The position numbers and the translations under genes were made by a program. Under the pieces are notes generated by a model. The model saw only the letters and a list, made by a program, of their open reading frames with translations, searched no databases and was not told the DNA's origin. 39,215 bases of DNA, taken from positions 1-39,215 of the forward strand of contig CALDMJ010000216.1 in the NCBI GenBank assembly GCA_937914725.1, given 5' to 3'. Position 1 is the first letter of the stretch. Each line of letters opens with the position of its first letter. Of this stretch, positions 34,798 to 39,215 are shown one piece after another. The stretch comes from an uncultured Clostridia bacterium (GTDB taxonomy: Bacteria > Bacillota > Clostridia > Christensenellales > UBA1242).

Positions 34798-36948
34798 CTA
34801 AAATTCTCTATCTAGTCTCATTGAGAGCGCGATTTTGTTTCTTTCAACGTCCACGCTCTTGATTTTCACTTTAACTTGGTCACCTACTTGCACTTCTTCG
34901 GACGGATGCTTGATATAGCGGTCACAAATTTCGGAAATATGCACAAGTCCGTCTTGGTGAACCCCTATATCGACAAACACGCCAAAGTCCACAACATTTC
35001 TAACGACGCCATCAAACACCATATTTTTTTGCAAATCGTTGATATCCATAACGTCAGTACGCAAAACTGGTTGTGGTAATGAGTCACGAATATCTCTACC
35101 CGGCTTCATAATTTCATCAATAATGTCCTCAAGTGTAGGAACACCAACACCGCATTCTTCGGCGAGTTTTTCAAGCCCGTAGTGTTCGGCTTTCTTTCTC
35201 AAAAGTTCGACACCATTATTTTTTACATCATCCTCGCTATAACCCAAAGTTTTGAGCATTTTTTCCGCTGCGGCATAACTTTCTGGGTGGACTGCAGTGT
35301 TATCGAGAATATTGTCGGCTCCGACAATGCGCAGGAAACCTGCACATTGTGTAAACGCTTTTTCGCCGAATTTTGGAACATTCAAAAGTTCGCTGCGCGT
35401 CTTAAATGCGCCGTGGTCTTTGCGGTATTCGACAATTTTCTTCGCAGTACCCATATTAAGGCCTGAGATGCGCGCAAGCAATGGGTATGAAGCAGTATTG
35501 AGGTCGACGCCGACACTGTTGACGCAGTCTTCTACAACACCGTCAAGGACTTGTCCGAGTCTTGCCTGCGGCATATCGTGTTGGTATTGCCCTACCCCAA
35601 TTGATTTTGTATCAATTTTAATGAGTTCGGCAAGTGGGTCTTGCAGACGGCGTGCGATACTCGTTGCGCTGCGGACGGTAACATCGTATTGTGGAAATTC
35701 TTCAGTACCGAGTTTTGAAGCACTATATACTGATGCCCCTGCTTCATTTGTCATTGCGTATGTTACGGGGCGGTCGACTTCTTTTAGTAGGTTTGCGACA
35801 AAGATTTCGCTTTCCTTGCTGGCTGTTCCATTCCCAATTGAGATTACGTCAATTTTGTATTTGTTAATCAAATCTTTGATTATTGTTTTTGCGCCCTCAA
35901 TGTCGTTTTGAGGTGGCGTTGGATATGCAACTTTGAAGTCAAGTAGATTACCATTTGCGTCGACGACTGCGAGTTTGCAACCTGTTCTATATGCGGGGTC
36001 AAATCCCAAAACCACTTTGCCTTTAAGTGGCGGCTGCATCAAGAGTGGACGGAGATTGAGTTCGAACATTTTTATTGCTTGTTCGTTTGCAATATCTGTC
36101 AAGATGTTGCGAATTTCGCGTGCGATGGAAGTTTCAATCAAACGCGAGTATGAGTCAGCGATAACTTCGTCCATAATTTCGCCATAGTCGCCATTTTTCT
36201 TTTTGAACATTTCTTTCAAAAACTCAAGCGAGCGCTCTTCATCCATTTCGATGTCGACTTTCAAGCAGCCTTCTTTTTCGCCACGATTGAGTGCTAGTAT
36301 GCGGTGGCTTGGAATTGTTTCAACTTTTTCGCTGAACGCCTTATAGACCTCATATTTTTTCGCTTCTTCGCTATCGGTCAATTTCGAGGTAATTTTTGCA
36401 TATTGTCCAAACAAAGTGCGGAGCGCTTTGCGCATTTCAGCGTTGTCGGAGATCATTTCAGCGATGATATCTTTTGCGCCTGCGATTGCATCCTCTGGGG
36501 TTGCGACTTCTTCGTTAACAAAAGTTCTTGCGTATTCATTGAGGTCTTGCGTAGCGCTTTGCGCGAAAATATAGTCGGCAAGTGGTTGCAAACCTTTTGC
36601 AATTGCCATTGAGGCACGTGTCTTGCGCTTTGGCTTGAATGGGCGGTAAATGTCCTCAACTTCAGTCATCGTTTTTGCATTATCTAGTGCAGTTTGAATT
36701 TCAGGCGTCATCTTTTCTTGTTCAGTGATAAGACGCGCAACTTCTTCTTTACGGTTTGTCAAGTTGCGAAGATATGTGAGTCTGTCGGCGAACTCGCGCA
36801 AAACTTCGTCACTTGCAGAACCTGTCATTTCCTTGCGGTAGCGGGCAATGAAAGGAATTGTGCATCCTTCGTCAATAAGCCCAATTATATTGTTTACGTG
36901 GAATTCACTCATTGAAAATTCCTGTGTCAATGTTTCAACTATTGTCAT
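34798..36948 (-). CDS. tex: Tex-family transcription accessory/RNA-binding protein
   Basis: 716 residues, the typical length. Domain order: N-terminal helix-turn-helix and helical region with IPFIARYRKEMTG at about residue 32-44, a YqgF/RNase H-like fold from about 316 (GKVVLGFDPAYRTGCKLAVVD), a helix-hairpin-helix segment at about 480-540 (LNMGTAKKIVEYRKDHG), and a C-terminal S1 domain at about 640-712 (DGVVRNVVDFGVFVDIG). Tex binds nucleic acids and affects transcription and recovery from stress, though its precise role in Bacillota is open. The ATG at 36948 follows AGGAG. First gene of the operon, with a good promoter upstream. Confidence 0.97.
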   Translation of the reverse strand: MTIVETLTQEFSMSEFHVNNIIGLIDEGCTIPFIARYRKEMTGSASDEVLREFADRLTYLRNLTNRKEEVARLITEQEKMTPEIQTALDNAKTMTEVEDIYRPFKPKRKTRASMAIAKGLQPLADYIFAQSATQDLNEYARTFVNEEVATPEDAIAGAKDIIAEMISDNAEMRKALRTLFGQYAKITSKLTDSEEAKKYEVYKAFSEKVETIPSHRILALNRGEKEGCLKVDIEMDEERSLEFLKEMFKKKNGDYGEIMDEVIADSYSRLIETSIAREIRNILTDIANEQAIKMFELNLRPLLMQPPLKGKVVLGFDPAYRTGCKLAVVDANGNLLDFKVAYPTPPQNDIEGAKTIIKDLINKYKIDVISIGNGTASKESEIFVANLLKEVDRPVTYAMTNEAGASVYSASKLGTEEFPQYDVTVRSATSIARRLQDPLAELIKIDTKSIGVGQYQHDMPQARLGQVLDGVVEDCVNSVGVDLNTASYPLLARISGLNMGTAKKIVEYRKDHGAFKTRSELLNVPKFGEKAFTQCAGFLRIVGADNILDNTAVHPESYAAAEKMLKTLGYSEDDVKNNGVELLRKKAEHYGLEKLAEECGVGVPTLEDIIDEIMKPGRDIRDSLPQPVLRTDVMDINDLQKNMVFDGVVRNVVDFGVFVDIGVHQDGLVHISEICDRYIKHPSEEVQVGDQVKVKIKSVDVERNKIALSMRLDREF

Positions 36949-36975
36949 AAATTTCTCCTGTCATTTGAATATTTT

Positions 36976-37004
36976 ATTATACCACATTTTTTTTAGTTTT
37001 CCAA
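36976..37004 (-). promoter_or_regulatory. Promoter of the tex-serS-argS operon
   Basis: On the minus strand TTGGAA (37004-36999) and a perfect TATAAT (36981-36976) are separated by 17 bases. The leader would be about 20 bases. There is no T-box-like leader even though two synthetases lie downstream. Confidence 0.7.
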
Positions 37005-37119
37005 CTTTTTTAGCAAACACATTTTAATATTGGTATTAAATACTCTAAAGCAAATAGATTTCAATTATATTAATACCATTTGTCTAAATTAGTGCCTAAA
37101 CAACAGTGTTTTGTGGCAA

Positions 37120-37145
37120 TAAAAAAATAGGCATTCAAACCTATT
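37120..37145 (-). terminator. Terminator of the deoC operon
   Basis: On the minus strand AATAGG (37145-37140) pairs with CCTATT (37131-37126) around an 8-base loop, followed by a run of U (37127-37121). It lies eight bases after the stop of the ASCH gene. Confidence 0.65.
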
Positions 37146-37153
37146 CCAATATT

Positions 37154-37486
37154 TCACAAGTTAACCCAAATTATTGCACCGTTGGGATGTTTATAACTGC
37201 GCGGAGTTGCATAACGTTCGGCGTCTACCAAGACCCACGCAAAAGTTCTTTTATAAGGCAAAAAAGATGTGTCTTTTATGCAATGTTTACTTTCATTGTT
37301 TTGAAAACCAATATGTGACAATTCAATACAATCAACAAGTTTACATTTACCTACAACAAGTCCGCTACCGCTTTGTATCAATTCAATTTCGCCACGTATG
37401 TGCGTATTGCTGCCGCGAATTTCCCAAGTTTTTTGACCATCCAAAATGTAATCTATCCACGGCTTTTTTATCAAAAGCGCTTTCAT
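37154..37486 (-). CDS. ASCH-domain protein
   Basis: 110 residues; the ATG at 37486 follows AAGGGGAAAGA. The N-terminus MKALLIKKPWIDYILDGQKT plus WEIRGSNTHIRG is the hallmark of ASCH domains: a Lys-Pro-Trp start, G-x-KT-x-E-x-R, then beta strands with G-x-I-x-L-I-Q-S-G. The later pattern VVGKCKLVDCIELS (strand after G-x-G-L-V) and a Trp-Val-Leu near the end agree. ASCH domains have a PUA-like fold and bind RNA or modified nucleosides; some cleave RNA or hydrolyse N4-acetylcytidine. Which applies here is not clear. Last gene of the deoC unit, 40 bases after the previous stop. Confidence 0.8.
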   Translation of the reverse strand: MKALLIKKPWIDYILDGQKTWEIRGSNTHIRGEIELIQSGSGLVVGKCKLVDCIELSHIGFQNNESKHCIKDTSFLPYKRTFAWVLVDAERYATPRSYKHPNGAIIWVNL

Positions 37487-37526
37487 TCTTTCCCCTTTTT
37501 ATATTAATATATATATTGTTTTTTTA

Positions 37527-38192
37527 TTATGGTATCAAAATGCCGATAGTTGGAAAAATTAGTGCCATAGATACAAAAAACAGCACCTTTCCTGCTCGTT
37601 TTTGACACCTAAGCATCAAAAATAGCTCGACAATAAATAATGCGGCATACACCAAAACAAGAAAAATTGAGAAAAAATTACTGATTAATGCTTTGCCTGC
37701 TGCACTTGCATTCAACTTGATGAAAAACAACATTATAGCAAGTCCAAATAAAATGCAGTGTGCCACAAAGATTGTAATTAACATTGGGAAATCACTTTTT
37801 CGCTTTTTCATTAGTCCTGCGCCCAATTCTTTGGATGATTCACTTTCGCTTAGTGCTTCACTGTTTTTATTTTGCAGGTCAGCTATAATTTGCTCTGCAA
37901 TTTCTTCGTACTTTGACTTCTTATAATTATCGTTTGAAGATTCTTGAGAAACTTGCTCATTATTATTTCGTGTTATCTCGTTGTTTTGGGGGTCGATAAC
38001 GATTTTGTTTGCGTTATTAAACTTTTCATCAGTTTTATTGTTTAATTCACCAAAATTTGTTTCATTTGTTTTTCTTTCTTTTGGCTTTATATATTCGCCG
38101 TCAATTTCGTTGGCACGTTTGTTGTAGTCAAAATTGTCGACGTTTTTGTTCCAGTCATTAAAGCCACGCCCACTTAAATCATTCCTTGCCAT
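37527..38192 (-). CDS. Hypothetical membrane protein with a long hydrophilic N-terminus
   Basis: 221 residues. The first 130 residues are hydrophilic, rich in Asn, Lys, Glu and Ser, with no domain recognised. Three membrane segments follow at about 134-157, 167-190 and 198-220. The N-terminus lacks a signal peptide, so the long part is likely cytoplasmic. AAAGGAG nine bases before the ATG lies inside the end of deoC. The gene begins six bases after the deoC stop, so it is co-transcribed with it. No function can be inferred. Confidence 0.75.
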   Translation of the reverse strand: MARNDLSGRGFNDWNKNVDNFDYNKRANEIDGEYIKPKERKTNETNFGELNNKTDEKFNNANKIVIDPQNNEITRNNNEQVSQESSNDNYKKSKYEEIAEQIIADLQNKNSEALSESESSKELGAGLMKKRKSDFPMLITIFVAHCILFGLAIMLFFIKLNASAAGKALISNFFSIFLVLVYAALFIVELFLMLRCQKRAGKVLFFVSMALIFPTIGILIP

Positions 38193-38198
38193 ATAGTT

Positions 38199-38843
38199 TT
38201 ACTCCTTTGAAACAAGTGCTACGCCACTACTTGTGCCGATTCGCACTGCCCCTGCATTTATTAATTCTTCCGCAAATTCTTTCGTTTTTATGCCGCCGCT
38301 TGCTTTTATTTTGATTGCATTATTCGCGGCGGCTGCCATTGTTTTGACGTCGTCAAGACTCGCCCCACGCGTACTAAATCCTGTGCTTGTTTTGATAAAA
38401 TCTGCGCCAGCGGCAACGCATAATTGCGTCAATTTTGTGATTTGCTCAGTGCTAAGATAGCAAGTTTCTGCAATTACTTTTAGCGTTTTTTTGCGTGAAA
38501 TTCCACGAATCGCGGCTATTTCTTTTTTGACATAATCGAAATCGCCTGAAATTGCCGCTCCAATATTAATTACCATATCAATTTCGTCCGCACCATTATC
38601 AATTGCGTTTTGTGCTTCAAAACACTTAGTCTCTGTGGTATTTTGTCCGAGAGGAAACCCGATAACTGTACAAACCTTAATATTTGAGCCTTGCAACGCC
38701 TTTTTTGCTGCGCTTACGTAACACGGATTGACGCAAACGGCACAAAAATTATTCTCAACCGCCTCCGCACATAATTTATGTATATCACTTAGCGTTGTCG
38801 TTGCTTTTAAAAGCGTGTGGTCTATATATTTATTTAATTCCAT
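38199..38843 (-). CDS. deoC: Deoxyribose-phosphate aldolase
   Basis: 214 residues, standard for the short bacterial form. It splits 2-deoxyribose 5-phosphate into glyceraldehyde 3-phosphate and acetaldehyde in nucleoside salvage. Key features: YIDHTLLKATTT at the N-terminus, Asp89 in DEIDMVINIG, the Schiff-base Lys151 in FIKTSTGFSTRGA, and the proton-relay Lys180 in KIKASGGIKT. GIRG/VRIGTSSG-like phosphate-binding end (VRIGTSSGVAL) is present. The ATG at 38843 follows GGGAGA. No other deo gene is adjacent. Confidence 0.97.
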   Translation of the reverse strand: MELNKYIDHTLLKATTTLSDIHKLCAEAVENNFCAVCVNPCYVSAAKKALQGSNIKVCTVIGFPLGQNTTETKCFEAQNAIDNGADEIDMVINIGAAISGDFDYVKKEIAAIRGISRKKTLKVIAETCYLSTEQITKLTQLCVAAGADFIKTSTGFSTRGASLDDVKTMAAAANNAIKIKASGGIKTKEFAEELINAGAVRIGTSSGVALVSKE

Positions 38844-38862
38844 AAATATCTCCCTTTTTGAT

Positions 38863-38890
38863 ATTTTATCATACTTTATACAATATTCAA
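38863..38890 (-). promoter_or_regulatory. Promoter of the deoC operon
   Basis: On the minus strand TTGAAT (38890-38885) and TAAAAT (38868-38863) are 16 bases apart. Transcription would start about 13 bases before the ATG. Confidence 0.5.
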
Positions 38891-38891
38891 A

Positions 38892-38918
38892 GCAAAAAGC
38901 AGTGGCTTTGCCACTGCT
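38892..38918 (-). terminator. Terminator of the gene at the right edge
   Basis: AGCAGTGGC and GCCACTGCT pair over 9 bp around TTT (38898-38918), with five U residues on the minus strand (38896-38892). Its core matches the repeat block at 6662-6676. The gap between it and the stop at 39068 holds an inverted repeat, ACACAATT...AATTGTGT (38956-38991), and a poly-T/poly-G run at 38938-38950; no gene was recognised. Confidence 0.7.
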
Positions 38919-39067
38919 AAAGTGCGTTTTATCTAATTTTTTTTGGGGGGAATTAACACAATTTTCTCATACAATTAGCAAACAATTGTGTCTTAAAAAT
39001 TACATTAAGATTAACATACTTTATTAAATTGCTATGAAGTATGTAACTATAATTTTATTCTACTATA

Positions 39068-39215
39068 TCAAAGTAATTTTTTCTTTATTGACTCAAGGTC
39101 ATAGACATCTTTGCTTGTCAAATTGCCAAGTGCAGTAACCCAAATTTTATTGTTTTTGTTGTTAAACAGCCCGATATAGTCGTTTACATCTTCAATCGTT
39201 ACGTTTTTGAGTTCT
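39068..39215 (-). CDS. C-terminal end of an unrecognised protein (5' end beyond window)
   Basis: The frame is open from the right edge to a TGA at 39068-39070, giving the last 48 or so residues: NVTIEDVNDYIGLFNNKNNK followed by IWVTALGNLTSKDVYDL and ending KKKLL. The pattern T-x-E-D-V...F...N...WV-x-ALG resembles the end of M16-type peptidase domains, but 48 residues are too few to call. It ends in its own terminator (38892-38918). Confidence 0.6.
   Translation of the reverse strand, partial: ELKNVTIEDVNDYIGLFNNKNNKIWVTALGNLTSKDVYDLESIKKKLL

Noticed and set aside
37031..37078. Inverted repeat TGGTATTAA...TTAATACCA upstream of tex
   Set aside because: The arms are only 9 bp, AT-rich and 30 bases apart in AT-rich sequence; chance is likely.
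39068..39215. M16 peptidase call for the edge gene
   Set aside because: Only about 48 residues are visible and no catalytic motif lies in them.

Overview
The window reads as a chromosomal segment of a low-GC Gram-positive bacterium, probably an uncultured gut-type clostridium (Bacillota). The pointers are strong AGGAGG-type ribosome binding sites, TTGACA/TATAAT promoters, hairpin-plus-U terminators, a SipW-type signal peptidase with TasA/camelysin-like substrates, YugP-type membrane zinc peptidases and a U32 protein. The taxonomic call is inference from gene content and style; there is no rRNA or other marker here. No tRNA, rRNA, CRISPR array or complete mobile element was seen. The genes in the window cover almost all of its length.

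Left part (1-24455) is a cell-surface region interrupted only by gltX. In minus-strand reading order it holds: a giant 4363-residue type II membrane protein built of many fibronectin-III-like modules with a Trp-rich C-terminal head (11364-24455); then, beyond the plus-strand gltX (9592-11049), a SipW-like signal peptidase (8447-9292), a small secreted TasA/camelysin-like protein (7802-8362) and a second TasA-like protein carrying a Lys/Ala/Pro-rich cytoplasmic tail (6765-7691); and last a large lipoprotein with Big-like and GLUG repeats, cut by the left window edge (1-6341). A block of tandem palindromic repeats and terminators (6497-6710) separates the last two units. The inference is a surface fibre or adhesion locus: SipW processes the small fibre-like subunits, and the giant and the lipoprotein are long anchored surface stalks.

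Middle part (24633-29272) holds mostly unrecognised genes: a putative DNA-binding coiled-coil protein, an orphan 334-residue protein divergently transcribed from two tandem YugP-type zinc metallopeptidases (with an 11-bp inverted repeat in the shared promoter region), and a 142-residue hypothetical protein.

Right part (29413-39215) is housekeeping: a U32-family protein apparently transcribed without a leader, a tex-serS-argS operon, a deoC / small membrane protein / ASCH-domain operon, and the 3' end of one more minus-strand gene at the edge. Aminoacyl-tRNA synthetases occur three times (GltX, SerS, ArgS), so the surface locus lies inside core chromosome and not on an obvious island. The main points for a second look are the giant protein and its compositionally different C-terminal head, the two-substrate SipW cassette, the palindromic repeat block, the divergent operator-like repeat and the leaderless U32 gene.
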